From positions 50,868-114,867 of the forward strand of contig CAYFFV010000004.1 in NCBI GenBank assembly GCA_964342695.1: DNA of 64,000 nt. Direction: 5' to 3'. Of the stretch, positions 9,242 through 17,173 are shown in pieces. Made by a program: the position numbers and the translations under genes. Each line of letters begins with the position of its first letter. The first letter of the stretch is position 1. The notes beneath the pieces are model-generated. The model was not told the DNA's origin and ran no database searches. It worked only from the letters and a program-made list of their open reading frames with translations. Origin of the DNA: CAYFFV01 sp964342695 (GTDB lineage Bacteria; Acidobacteriota; Vicinamibacteria; Vicinamibacterales; UBA8438).

Positions 9242-9269
9242 ATGAGTGTTTCGTGACCTCGAAACTCAT
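9242..9269. other. Imperfect inverted repeat between merR-like gene and sdh operon
   Basis: ATGAG-TG-TTTCG (9242-9253) pairs with CGAAACTCAT (9260-9269) across a six-base loop, giving ten pairs with a two-base bulge. It starts one base after the MerR stop codon begins its last triplet and lies 38 bp before the sdh anchor gene. No T-tract follows, so a standard intrinsic terminator is unlikely. An operator or an mRNA hairpin is possible. Confidence 0.35.
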
Positions 9270-9307
9270 GTAGTGATACGCTATTAAGTTGGGACGGAGC
9301 AAGATAT

Positions 9308-10111
9308 ATGGATCAGGTTCAAAACTTTTTACCGGTGCGTCGTTTTGGAGAAACATCACGGCAAGATAATTGGTGGTTGGAGCCACTAGTGGTCTTTATA
9401 GGACTTTCAACATTTGTTGTTTACTCGACTTGGGCAGCGTTGCAAGGCGAGCACTATTATTCAGGGCCCTATCTGTCACCTTTCTATTCGCCTGAAATTT
9501 TTGGTGAATCAAGCCACAGTCTTTTTGGTCCACGCCCCGGGTGGTGGCCTAGTTGGCTTCCATTTTCACCGGCAATCCTAATTTTATGGGCGCCAGTGGG
9601 TTTTAGAATGACCTGCTACTATTACCGAGGTGCCTACTATAAGGCATTTTGGTCAGACCCAATATCCTGTTCTGTAGGTGAACCCCGTAACATTTATCTC
9701 GGCGAGAATTCTTTTCCTCTTCTAATACAGAACATGCATCGGTACCTGCTTCCTTTTGCGTTTGCCTTGCTAGTGTTTCTTTCGATTGATGCTTGGAAGG
9801 CCTTATGGTTTGAAGATCCACTAACTGGAGTAACTTCATTTGGCATTGGTGTTGGCTCAATCATACTGACTCTAAATGTCATTTTACTGAGCAGTTATAC
9901 CTTGGGTTGTCATTCGCTTCGGCATATCGTCGGTGGAAGAAAAGATTGTATTTCTGATTCCCCTGCACAGACATCGATGTACAACTGCGTTACTTGTTTT
10001 AACAAAAGACATATGTTGTGCGCGTGGTTGAGTCTCGTGTGTGTTGGTTTTTCTGATATATATGTCCGCATGTGTTCGATGGGTGTGTGGACAGACTTTC
10101 GAATTTTGTAG
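9308..10111 (+). CDS. sdhC: Succinate dehydrogenase membrane anchor, mycobacterial Sdh1 type
   Basis: A 267-residue integral membrane protein with about five hydrophobic helices (roughly 25-45, 85-101, 145-162, 178-196 and 238-252). It lies directly before sdhA and sdhB, so it is the single anchor subunit of complex II. The block TCYYYRGAYYKAFW with Cys103, then Cys121, H144 and LGCHSLRHIVGG with Cys201, His202 and His206, matches my recollection of the mycobacterial Sdh1 (Rv0249c-like) anchor. That anchor has been described as holding a membrane-embedded Rieske-type cluster. It does not look like the four-helix SdhC/SdhD or the FrdC type. A CGGAG sequence precedes the ATG. It would pass electrons to menaquinone or ubiquinone. 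Confidence 0.82.
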   Translation: MDQVQNFLPVRRFGETSRQDNWWLEPLVVFIGLSTFVVYSTWAALQGEHYYSGPYLSPFYSPEIFGESSHSLFGPRPGWWPSWLPFSPAILILWAPVGFRMTCYYYRGAYYKAFWSDPISCSVGEPRNIYLGENSFPLLIQNMHRYLLPFAFALLVFLSIDAWKALWFEDPLTGVTSFGIGVGSIILTLNVILLSSYTLGCHSLRHIVGGRKDCISDSPAQTSMYNCVTCFNKRHMLCAWLSLVCVGFSDIYVRMCSMGVWTDFRIL

Positions 10112-10117
10112 GAGCTC

Positions 10118-11932
10118 ATGGAGTATCAGACATTTGAACATGATGTGTTGGTTATAGGTGCTGGCGGAGCGGGGTTGCGTGCGGCAATTGAGGCATCGGC
10201 GGCGGGAGTGTCAGTTGGTTTGGTTTGCAAATCCTTACTTGGTAAGGCTCATACGGTTATGGCTGAGGGTGGTATGGCCGCTTCACTTGGCAATGTTGAT
10301 GATCGTGATGGATGGCAGACACATTTTGCGGACACTATGCGAGGAGGTCAGTATTTAAATAATTGGCGAATGGCAGAACTCCATGCCAAAGAGGCCCCTG
10401 ATCGAGTTCGTGAACTTGAATCATGGGGTGCCGTTTTTGATCGCACAAAAGATGGCCGCATTCTTCAACGTAATTTTGGTGGTCATAAATATCCTCGCTT
10501 GGCGCATGTCGGTGATCGCACTGGTCTTGAGATGATTCGGACCCTTCAAGATTATGGAGTTCACCAAGGAATAGATGTGCATATGGAGTGCACTGTCATT
10601 GAACTCTTAAAGGATGGAGACCGGGTTGTTGGGGCTTTTGGTTACGATCGAGAACGTGGCCGCTTTCGTGTGTTCAAGGCTAAAGCTGTCGTGCTCGCTT
10701 CTGGAGGGATAGGAAGAGCTTTTAAGGTCACTAGTAACAGTTGGGAATATACAGGTGATGGCCATGCCTTGGCATATCGGGCAGGCGCCGAATTAATCGA
10801 TATGGAATTTGTTCAATTTCATCCTACAGGTATGGTGTGGCCTCCCTCCGTAAAAGGGATTTTAGTTACTGAGGGAGTCCGAGGTGAGGGTGGTGTGTTG
10901 CGTAACAGTGAAGGTCGTCGATTTATGTTTGATGACATTCCAGATCTCTACAAACATCAGACTGCCGATAATCCCGAAGAAGGATGGATTTATACCCAAG
11001 GTGACAAGAATGCCAGAAGACCTCCAGAGTTGTTGACGCGGGATCACGTGGCGCGTTGTATCGTCCGTGAGATTAAGGAAGGTCGGGGAAGTCCTCATGG
11101 TGGAGTTTTTCTTGATATTTCTTGGATCAAGGAAAAACTTCCAAATGCTTCTGAGCATATTAAGAAGAAATTACCGAGTATGTATCATCAATTTAAACAA
11201 CTTGCCGGAATTGATATTACTGCTGAGCCGATGGAAGTTGGACCGACGACTCACTACGTCATGGGTGGTGTTCGTGTCGATGCAGATACGCAGATGTCAG
11301 CCGTTCCAGGTCTTTTCGCTGCGGGGGAGGTTGCCGGTGGTCTCCATGGGGCTAATCGTCTCGGTGGTAATTCGTTGTCGGACTTGGTAGTTTTTGGCAA
11401 GCGAGCTGGTCAGTACGCGGCAGAATTTTCTAAAGACCATGGAGCAGGTTCGGTTGATAATGATCAGATTGAGATGGTCTCGCGGATAGCGTTGGCCCCC
11501 CTTGAGCGGCAAGGCACGGGGGAGCCTCCTTACCAGCTCCAGTACGAACTCCAAGATATGATGCAGAGTCAGGTTGGTATCGTGCGGAACGATGAAGAGT
11601 TGCATCAGGCGATTGATAAACTCCAGCAACTCGGCGAACGTGTCAAGAATGTTGAGGCGCAAGGCAATAGGGAGTACAACGCCGGATGGCACACGGCACT
11701 TGATTTAAGAAACTTAATGCCTGTTGCTGAGGCAGTTGCTCGTGCTGCTGCCGAGAGGAAAGAAAGTCGTGGTGCTCACTTCCGCGAAGATTTTCTTTCA
11801 AAGGATGAGGAGTGGGGAAAGACAAGCCTTGTCGCTAAGCAATCTGCTGATGGCACGATGGAAATTCGTCGGGAAGAGATTTCTGGGCCTCGAGATGATT
11901 TGCAACAGATTATTGAAGAAAATCAAAAATAG
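10118..11932 (+). CDS. sdhA: Succinate dehydrogenase flavoprotein subunit
   Basis: The 604-residue catalytic subunit of complex II, oxidising succinate to fumarate. The FAD-binding GAGGAG (14-19) and the KAHTVMAEGG segment are clear, with His45 as the expected covalent FAD attachment site. The substrate and FAD domain shows EFVQFHPTG, then RGEGGVLRN, and later GGVRVD and GLHGANRLGGNSLSDLVVFGKRAG. Length fits the family. It lies 6 bp after the anchor gene with GGAG upstream, and 24 bp before sdhB. The order anchor-flavoprotein-iron-sulfur matches the Sdh1-type operons of actinobacteria. Confidence 0.96.
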   Translation: MEYQTFEHDVLVIGAGGAGLRAAIEASAAGVSVGLVCKSLLGKAHTVMAEGGMAASLGNVDDRDGWQTHFADTMRGGQYLNNWRMAELHAKEAPDRVRELESWGAVFDRTKDGRILQRNFGGHKYPRLAHVGDRTGLEMIRTLQDYGVHQGIDVHMECTVIELLKDGDRVVGAFGYDRERGRFRVFKAKAVVLASGGIGRAFKVTSNSWEYTGDGHALAYRAGAELIDMEFVQFHPTGMVWPPSVKGILVTEGVRGEGGVLRNSEGRRFMFDDIPDLYKHQTADNPEEGWIYTQGDKNARRPPELLTRDHVARCIVREIKEGRGSPHGGVFLDISWIKEKLPNASEHIKKKLPSMYHQFKQLAGIDITAEPMEVGPTTHYVMGGVRVDADTQMSAVPGLFAAGEVAGGLHGANRLGGNSLSDLVVFGKRAGQYAAEFSKDHGAGSVDNDQIEMVSRIALAPLERQGTGEPPYQLQYELQDMMQSQVGIVRNDEELHQAIDKLQQLGERVKNVEAQGNREYNAGWHTALDLRNLMPVAEAVARAAAERKESRGAHFREDFLSKDEEWGKTSLVAKQSADGTMEIRREEISGPRDDLQQIIEENQK

Positions 11933-11956
11933 TTTATTGGTTTTTAGGAGACACGA

Positions 11957-12700
11957 ATGGCTGAAGCAATATTTAAAATCTGGCGCGGGAATGCTGATGG
12001 AGGTGCCTATCAGGATTATTCTACCGAGGTGACTGAGGGCATGGTTGTTCTCGATGCCGTTCACCAGATTCAGGCTGAATCAGCAAATGACTTGGCTGTT
12101 CGATGGAATTGCAAGGCTGGCAAATGCGGTTCTTGTTCAGCGGAAATAAATGGCAAGCCAAAGCTAATGTGTATGACGCGTCTGAATAGTTTGAATTTAG
12201 ATAAGCCGGTAACGGTCGAGCCCATGCAGGCCTTTCCTCCGATACGTGATCTTGTGACAGATGTTTCGTGGAACTACGAAGTCAAGAAACAAATCAAGCC
12301 ATTTAAGCCACGTCCACCTGATGCTGAAGATGGTACTTGGCGATTGGCTCAGGAAGATGCAGAGCGGGTTCAAGAATTTCGAAAATGTATCGAGTGTTTC
12401 CTCTGTCAAGACGTATGCCACGTTTTACGTGATCACCGTTTGCATCATGAATTTATCGGACCACGATTTTTTATTCATACCGCACAATTTGAAATGAATC
12501 CACTTGATATTGAGGATCGTGCTAACGACCTTGCTTATGATCATGGTGTTGGATATTGCAACATTACAAAGTGCTGTACGAAGGTATGCCCAGAGGAAAT
12601 AACAATCACGGATAATGCGATCATTCCATTGAAAGAACGTGTGGTTGATCGTTTATATGATCCTCTTACACGGTTGCTTAGAGTGTTTCAGTCGGAGTAA
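11957..12700 (+). CDS. sdhB: Succinate dehydrogenase iron-sulfur subunit
   Basis: The 247-residue electron-transfer subunit. The N-terminal ferredoxin domain holds the [2Fe-2S] ligands C52, C57, C60 and C72 (CKAGKCGSC). The C-terminal ferredoxin domain has CIECFLCQDVC (C144, C147, C150, C154) and CNITKCCTKVC (C201, C206/C207, C211) for the [4Fe-4S] and [3Fe-4S] clusters. A strong AGGAG lies 7 nt before the ATG. It is the last gene of the sdh operon. No terminator hairpin is obvious in the 7 bp before the oppositely oriented small membrane protein gene. Confidence 0.96.
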   Translation: MAEAIFKIWRGNADGGAYQDYSTEVTEGMVVLDAVHQIQAESANDLAVRWNCKAGKCGSCSAEINGKPKLMCMTRLNSLNLDKPVTVEPMQAFPPIRDLVTDVSWNYEVKKQIKPFKPRPPDAEDGTWRLAQEDAERVQEFRKCIECFLCQDVCHVLRDHRLHHEFIGPRFFIHTAQFEMNPLDIEDRANDLAYDHGVGYCNITKCCTKVCPEEITITDNAIIPLKERVVDRLYDPLTRLLRVFQSE

Positions 12701-12707
12701 CGGTTTT

Positions 12708-13109
12708 TTAGTGAATTGTGTATTGCCGACGGGTCTGCTCAAGAGCAGAGTTTTCCATTTCTTCTTCTTGTTTCCACCGCCTTCTAGTTTCGCGACGCCT
12801 TATTTGGTGCCGCCAGATTGCAGTTACGGCAAGTATTGTAATTAACATCCACTGTGTAAATGGATGGCCAATGAAGCTAATCCACCATATCCACGAACTC
12901 TGTTGTTTTGCCGGTTTTGCGATCTCATCTAGTATCGATGGTTGCGAGCCCTTGCGACCAATCTGAATTTTTTGGTGTACAAATGGCGCAATTTTAATCG
13001 GAGTTTTGATGGCACTGAGAATTGTACGTTGCGTCAAAAGGTCGCAGTGAGGGTCTGCGGTGTTGTTTAAGTAGGTTAAATTGAGGAATAGAATCGCGAG
13101 TAATACCAT
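12708..13109 (-). CDS. Hypothetical small membrane protein
   Basis: A possible 133-residue protein that I do not recognise. It begins with a hydrophobic stretch (MVLLAILFLNLTY) that could be a signal anchor. It then has a hydrophilic middle and a clear tryptophan-rich membrane helix (about residues 72-95) followed by a strongly basic RRRETRRRW stop-transfer region and an acidic tail. This signal/helix/basic-tail arrangement argues for a real gene. The lack of a Shine-Dalgarno argues against it. It is convergent with sdhB. Without it, 12701-13155 would be a gap of 455 bp. Confidence 0.5.
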   Translation of the reverse strand: MVLLAILFLNLTYLNNTADPHCDLLTQRTILSAIKTPIKIAPFVHQKIQIGRKGSQPSILDEIAKPAKQQSSWIWWISFIGHPFTQWMLITILAVTAIWRHQIRRRETRRRWKQEEEMENSALEQTRRQYTIH

Positions 13110-13155
13110 TTCAAAAGAAAAGTTTATGCTAGATCTTGTTTAATAAGGAACACGG

Positions 13156-13734
13156 TCATTGTGTTACCAAAACGGTTGCTGACTGGAACCAATTTCTACA
13201 GACAGGAATCACGACCCGAGCGTACTTTTCGAGCCATTCATTCAGGGCTTTCCACTCATGGTCTTTCCATGTTGTATAGAACACGCGGTTTACATTTTTT
13301 GGATTCGCTTCATTGAATTCAGATCTCCAGCAGCATAATTCATCGAGGCGAATAATGGTTCCCGGTTCAATTAAATGATTCAAAGAGTCTGGAATAGTCT
13401 TTGTTGAAGAGTAGATATCAGCATCAAGATTGAGAAATGATATTTGTGAGCAGTTTTCGCTGTTAACTTGATTGTCTGCCCAATCTGGAACGTTATCATT
13501 AAACCATCCTTTGATAAGTTTCACATTCTGTTCGACTGCGGGTGAAAGGCCGTTACGGTCGAATCTTTTGCCTGAGATAAATTTGTTGCCGGTATCCCAA
13601 TCTTCAGGAAGCCCTTCGAAACTATCAAAACCTATGAAACGTAAATCGGGTCGCAACTTTGCCATGTGATTTATAGTGTCGCCTGAAAACACACCAAATT
13701 CTAAGTTGAATCCCCAATCTCCAAGATGGGTCAT
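13156..13734 (-). CDS. TylF/MycF-like class I SAM methyltransferase, short N-terminus
   Basis: A 192-residue protein resembling the macrocin-O-methyltransferase (TylF) family. The SAM-binding motif appears almost at once as LEFGVFSGDTINHMA. Then come FIGFDSFEGLPEDW, which contacts the ribose, and FLNLDADIYSSTKT, which in the family provides metal and acceptor residues. Family members usually have 50 or more residues before motif I. Here the frame is closed by a TAA only four codons upstream of the ATG, so the protein is either a naturally short form or truncated. The acceptor is unknown. No sugar or macrolide genes are nearby. Confidence 0.8.
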   Translation of the reverse strand: MTHLGDWGFNLEFGVFSGDTINHMAKLRPDLRFIGFDSFEGLPEDWDTGNKFISGKRFDRNGLSPAVEQNVKLIKGWFNDNVPDWADNQVNSENCSQISFLNLDADIYSSTKTIPDSLNHLIEPGTIIRLDELCCWRSEFNEANPKNVNRVFYTTWKDHEWKALNEWLEKYARVVIPVCRNWFQSATVLVTQ

Positions 13735-13885
13735 TAGCCAGTCTAATTAACGGAACCGAACGTCGTTTGTATTGCTGTTCAAGATGTGGGAATCAAATAT
13801 TTTAATGGTTTAAAATTCTGTGATTTTCATTAAGTCTCTACCCTTACTTTTTGTGATCACGACAATTTGATCCATGAAATAGGCG

Positions 13886-14659
13886 TTAACGACTATCTAG
13901 GCGGCGTCTGGAGCCGGCACGGAGATTTATTAGTTCAACAAGAAGACTGAAAATCATTGCGAAATAGATATACCCACGAGGTAGATGTTGCCCTAGTCCA
14001 TCAGCAACAAGAAGTACACCGATCATTACTAAGAATGCGAGTGCCAGAGTCTTTATTGAAGGGTACTTTGTTACAAAATTACTAATGGCACCGACGAACA
14101 AAATCATAACTAAGATGGCAATTAAGACCGCTATTATCATAATTTCAATTTCATCCACCATACCTACGGCCGTAATGACTGAATCAAGACTAAACACCGC
14201 ATCCAAAAGTGCGATTTGAGTGAGAATTAATAAAACTGAGGGTGCGACTTTTTGATGGTCATTTCCCGCTTGTTCGCTGGACATCAAATGATGAATTTCA
14301 TAGGTGGCTTTTGCTATAAGGAATAGTCCACCGAATATGAGAATAATATCTCGTCCGCTTATTGGAAGAGAGTTTCGGGACAATGGATTTCCGTCTCCGC
14401 CGATTTCTGTCATTAACGGTATTGAAAATAAGGGAGTTGTCAGCTGCATGATCCAAAAAATACTAAAGAGCAGTACAAGTCGCATAGCTAACGCAAGTGC
14501 AAGCCCAATAACGCGCGTCCTGTGTTGATGTTCGACTGGTAAACGGCCAGTGAGAATGGCAATGAAAATTATATTGTCTATACCAAGGACGATTTCCAGT
14601 GCAGTTAGGGTGACGAGTGCCACCATGGAATCAATGCTAAACAAAAATGATAAGTCCAT
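13886..14659 (-). CDS. TerC-family integral membrane protein
   Basis: A 257-residue membrane protein with about seven helices. It carries the family signatures LTALEIVLGIDNIIFIAIL near the N-terminus and LLDAVFSLDSVITAVGMV in the middle, with conserved acidic residues in helices. TerC/YkoY proteins are linked to metal (manganese) export and metalation of secreted proteins, and some members to tellurite resistance. No tellurite operon is present here, so a metal-efflux role is more likely. It lies 4 bp downstream of the Smr-domain gene on the same strand. Confidence 0.92.
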   Translation of the reverse strand: MDLSFLFSIDSMVALVTLTALEIVLGIDNIIFIAILTGRLPVEHQHRTRVIGLALALAMRLVLLFSIFWIMQLTTPLFSIPLMTEIGGDGNPLSRNSLPISGRDIILIFGGLFLIAKATYEIHHLMSSEQAGNDHQKVAPSVLLILTQIALLDAVFSLDSVITAVGMVDEIEIMIIAVLIAILVMILFVGAISNFVTKYPSIKTLALAFLVMIGVLLVADGLGQHLPRGYIYFAMIFSLLVELINLRAGSRRRLDSR

Positions 14660-14663
14660 ATTA

Positions 14664-14948
14664 TTAATTTGTTACTTCTCTTTTCATAGGTCCGTGTAAC
14701 AGTTTCGCGATAGTTGCGCCGAGATGAGAATCTTCAGCATCCCAGAAACTATTAACTGACGGATGTTTCTTCAGCACAGAATGCACTATACGTCTTTGAA
14801 TTCCAATTCCACGACCGTGAATCAGGCGAATTTCTGCAAAGCCTTGTTCAGCAGCGACCGTGACGTATTCCTTAACAACAGATTCTACATCTCGTGGTGA
14901 GAATACGTGTAAGTCGAGAATTCCGTCGATTGGTATTTTGTGGACCAT
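14664..14948 (-). CDS. Smr-domain protein
   Basis: A 94-residue protein consisting of a single Smr (small MutS-related) domain. The two diagnostic motifs are LDLHVF (where LDLHG is usual) and IHGRGIGIQRRIV (where HGxGxG is usual). Smr domains are DNA or RNA nicking nucleases found at the end of MutS2 or as free proteins. Nothing else is fused here. It sits between queF and the TerC gene in a compact minus-strand run, with a 12 bp gap to queF. Confidence 0.88.
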   Translation of the reverse strand: MVHKIPIDGILDLHVFSPRDVESVVKEYVTVAAEQGFAEIRLIHGRGIGIQRRIVHSVLKKHPSVNSFWDAEDSHLGATIAKLLHGPMKREVTN

Positions 14949-14960
14949 TAAAAGATGAAC

Positions 14961-15308
14961 TTAATCTTTGTTGTAACTAACAGTGACTTCCGTAGTTATT
15001 CCGCCTCGAACAGAGAAAGCACCTGTGACCGTCATACTACGAGGTAGGCAAGAGGCAACTAAAGTATCAAGAATTTCGTTAGTCGCACGTTCATAAAAAA
15101 CACCGCGATTCCTGAAAGTGATTAAATATAACTTTAGCCCCTTTAGCTCAAGGCATTTCTTGTCTGGAGTATAAGTGATGAAAATTTCACCAAAATCTGG
15201 CAAACCTGTCTTTGGACAAACGGATGTAAATTCTGGACAATTAATGGTAATTTCGTAGTCGCGCTCCGGTTTTGGGTTTTTAAAGGTTTCGAGTTTGATT
15301 TCTGACAT
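14961..15308 (-). CDS. queF: NADPH-dependent preQ0 reductase QueF (unimodular)
   Basis: A 115-residue QueF of the short, homomeric type, which reduces 7-cyano-7-deazaguanine to preQ1 in queuosine synthesis. The active-site cysteine is Cys31 in SVCPKTGLPDFG, with the partner Asp38. The NADPH motif is ELKGLKLY (54-61). The position often held by His before a conserved Glu is Tyr72-Glu73 here, a variation I believe also occurs in other QueF proteins. No other queuosine genes lie in the window. Confidence 0.93.
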   Translation of the reverse strand: MSEIKLETFKNPKPERDYEITINCPEFTSVCPKTGLPDFGEIFITYTPDKKCLELKGLKLYLITFRNRGVFYERATNEILDTLVASCLPRSMTVTGAFSVRGGITTEVTVSYNKD

Positions 15309-15379
15309 CGACTGATTCTAACATCTTGGGGTCTCGCTTCTAAGTATCTAGTGGTCGTGAGATGATTAGTTCGTTATTC

Positions 15380-15408
15380 TTGACATAAATAACGGGCCGA
15401 GGTAACCT
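15380..15408 (+). promoter_or_regulatory. Predicted sigma-70-type promoter upstream of the HU-like gene
   Basis: A perfect -35 hexamer TTGACA (15380-15385) is followed after 17 bp by TAACCT (15403-15408), a fair -10. Transcription would begin near 15415, leaving a leader of about 90 nt before the HU-like gene. The 194 bp between queF and this gene holds no reading frame. Confidence 0.5.
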
Positions 15409-15502
15409 ACGGCGCGTTTTTATTGGTTTTATTTACCGTCTCGACCACTTACGCGGGTGTTCGTATTGGCGGTTACCATCAGCGCGTAAGAAGGCAGGGG
15501 GA

Positions 15503-15805
15503 ATGCCAATGGCCGAAGGTCGACGAATGGGAAAGACGGAGCTCTTTTCACACTTTGCGGAACGTTTTGATATGAAGCGCACCCAGGCTCGTGAGTTCTT
15601 TGACGAATTGCAACAGCTATCAGAAAAAGAACTAAAGCGGTCTGGCGAATTTGTTTTACCTGGAATGGTTAAGTTGGTTGTTCAGAATCGACAGGCTCGC
15701 ATTGGTCGTAACCCTGCGACCGGAGAATCTATTCAGATTCCGGCAAAGACTGTTGTTAAGGCTAGGATTGCAAAACAGCTTAAAGATTCAGTTTTGCCGA
15801 GTTAA
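15503..15805 (+). CDS. HU/IHF-family DNA-binding protein
   Basis: A nucleoid protein of 98-100 residues. The HU fold is visible as an N-terminal helical pair (MGKTELFSHFAERFDM, then AREFFDELQQLSEKEL), the strand FVLPGMVKLVV, and the DNA-contacting arm RIGRNPATGESIQIPAK with its conserved RNPATGE and proline. It ends in the usual VVKARIAKQLKDS helix. The arm is orthodox, but the N-terminal region differs from classical HU, which starts MNKxEL. The purine-rich AGGCAGGGGGA fits the second ATG at 15509 better than the one at 15503. Confidence 0.88.
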   Translation: MPMAEGRRMGKTELFSHFAERFDMKRTQAREFFDELQQLSEKELKRSGEFVLPGMVKLVVQNRQARIGRNPATGESIQIPAKTVVKARIAKQLKDSVLPS

Positions 15806-15823
15806 TAAACTTTGCTTTAAACG

Positions 15824-15867
15824 TAAGGGGCTTTCAGGTCTAGGTGTAAAAGACTCGAGGCCCCTTA
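15824..15867 (+). terminator. Stem-loop downstream of the HU-like gene
   Basis: TAAGGGGC (15824-15831) is perfectly complementary to GCCCCTTA (15860-15867), with a 28-base loop that can itself form a GTCT/AGAC inner pair. It starts 18 bp after the stop codon. No run of T follows, so it is either a weak terminator or another RNA structure. Confidence 0.4.
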
Positions 15868-15997
15868 TGTATGTTGGCAGAAAATTGTTACGCATGAATT
15901 TAAAAGCACTCCACCTGAGATTATTGCTTCGCGATAAAATTCCCTCCGTAAGAGTTGTGAAACACTATCAGAGATTTTAGATAAGGAATATTCAATA

Positions 15998-17164
15998 ATG
16001 TCAACTGATGTGCTAATGCCGCAACTTGGTGAATCAATTACTGAAGGGACCATTGTTCGTTGGAATAAAACAGTTGGAGATAGTGTTGAGCGTGACGAAC
16101 CGCTGTTTGAAGTTTCAACTGATAAGGTCGACGCTGAGATCCCTTCTCCTGTGGCTGGAATTGTTGTGACCATTAAAGTTTCTAGAGGGGAGACTGTTCC
16201 GGTTGATAGCGTTGTTGCCGTTATTGATGATGGCAGCAAGAAAGATTCTTCGCCGGTTGAGAAAGGGAACGATTTAAATACTGAAACGACAAATCCTGTG
16301 CCGGTAAACGACGCTGAAAATAACAGACAGTCTCCTAACCGTGGTGGGGGCGTTTCCCCCGTAGTCCGGAGAATCGCACGAGAACATAAGATTGATCTTA
16401 CGACAGTCCGTGGAACTGGTGCGGGAGGGCGTGTGACCAAGGAAGATGTAATGGCTCACGTTCAAAGTGATTCTCCGGCTGTTCGTTCTGAACAAATGAC
16501 GGTTATGCGCAAAAAAATTGCTGATCATATGATTAGTAGTCGCCGAACCTCAGCGCATGTTCATACTATTTTTGATGTTGACTTTGGCCGAATCGAAGAA
16601 TTGCGTAAGAAATGGAACGAAGAGAATTCAAAAACTGGTACGAAACTTACCTATCTACCTTTTATTGCTAGAGCAGTTGTGAGTGCTTTGGCAGAAGTTC
16701 CTGTGATTAATGCATCTGTGAAAGAAGACAATATTATTTATTGTGATCAAGTCAATCTTGGAATTGCTGTTGCCCTTGAAGATGGTCTTATTGTGCCGGT
16801 CATAAAGAAAGCGGATAGTGCCACAGTGCTTGAACTTAGTCAGGCAATTGTGGAACTGTCCGGACGCGCGCGGAACAAAGCGCTTAAACCCGAGGACGTG
16901 GACGGCGGCACATTTACGATTACCAATCCTGGGGTGTTTGGCTCAATTGCAGGAGTGCCGATCATTAATCAGCCACAGCTGGCAATATTAGCTGTTGGAA
17001 CAGTCGAAAAACGACCCGTTGTGTCGGATGATGAAATTAAAGTTGGTCTTCGATCATATCTTACGCTCGGTTTTGATCACAGAATAATCGATGGGGCAGT
17101 AGCCGATCAGTTCATGTCTGCTGTAAAGGCGAGCATTGAGCAATTTGACCAAGAGCTTTGCTGA
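15998..17164 (+). CDS. 2-oxoacid dehydrogenase E2 (dihydrolipoyl acyltransferase)
   Basis: A 388-residue E2 core enzyme of a pyruvate, 2-oxoglutarate or branched-chain 2-oxoacid dehydrogenase. The N-terminal lipoyl domain has its attachment lysine in FEVSTDKVDAEIPSPVAG (about residues 39-56). A linker is followed by the peripheral-subunit-binding domain (SPVVRRIAREHKIDL to GAGGRVTKEDV, about 115-150) and then the catalytic domain ending in LGFDHRIIDGAVADQF with its catalytic His and Asp. The start has a Shine-Dalgarno (AAGGAA). Neither E1 nor E3 is in the window, so the substrate cannot be fixed. lipB, which makes the lipoyl group, follows 9 bp later, suggesting a shared transcript. Confidence 0.93.
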   Translation: MSTDVLMPQLGESITEGTIVRWNKTVGDSVERDEPLFEVSTDKVDAEIPSPVAGIVVTIKVSRGETVPVDSVVAVIDDGSKKDSSPVEKGNDLNTETTNPVPVNDAENNRQSPNRGGGVSPVVRRIAREHKIDLTTVRGTGAGGRVTKEDVMAHVQSDSPAVRSEQMTVMRKKIADHMISSRRTSAHVHTIFDVDFGRIEELRKKWNEENSKTGTKLTYLPFIARAVVSALAEVPVINASVKEDNIIYCDQVNLGIAVALEDGLIVPVIKKADSATVLELSQAIVELSGRARNKALKPEDVDGGTFTITNPGVFGSIAGVPIINQPQLAILAVGTVEKRPVVSDDEIKVGLRSYLTLGFDHRIIDGAVADQFMSAVKASIEQFDQELC

Positions 17165-17173
17165 CACACTGTG

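Noticed and set aside
15865..16440. A 191-codon minus-strand frame over the start of the E2 gene
   Set aside because: It is antisense to a clear lipoyl domain with a good start, and has Ser/Thr-rich non-protein-like composition.
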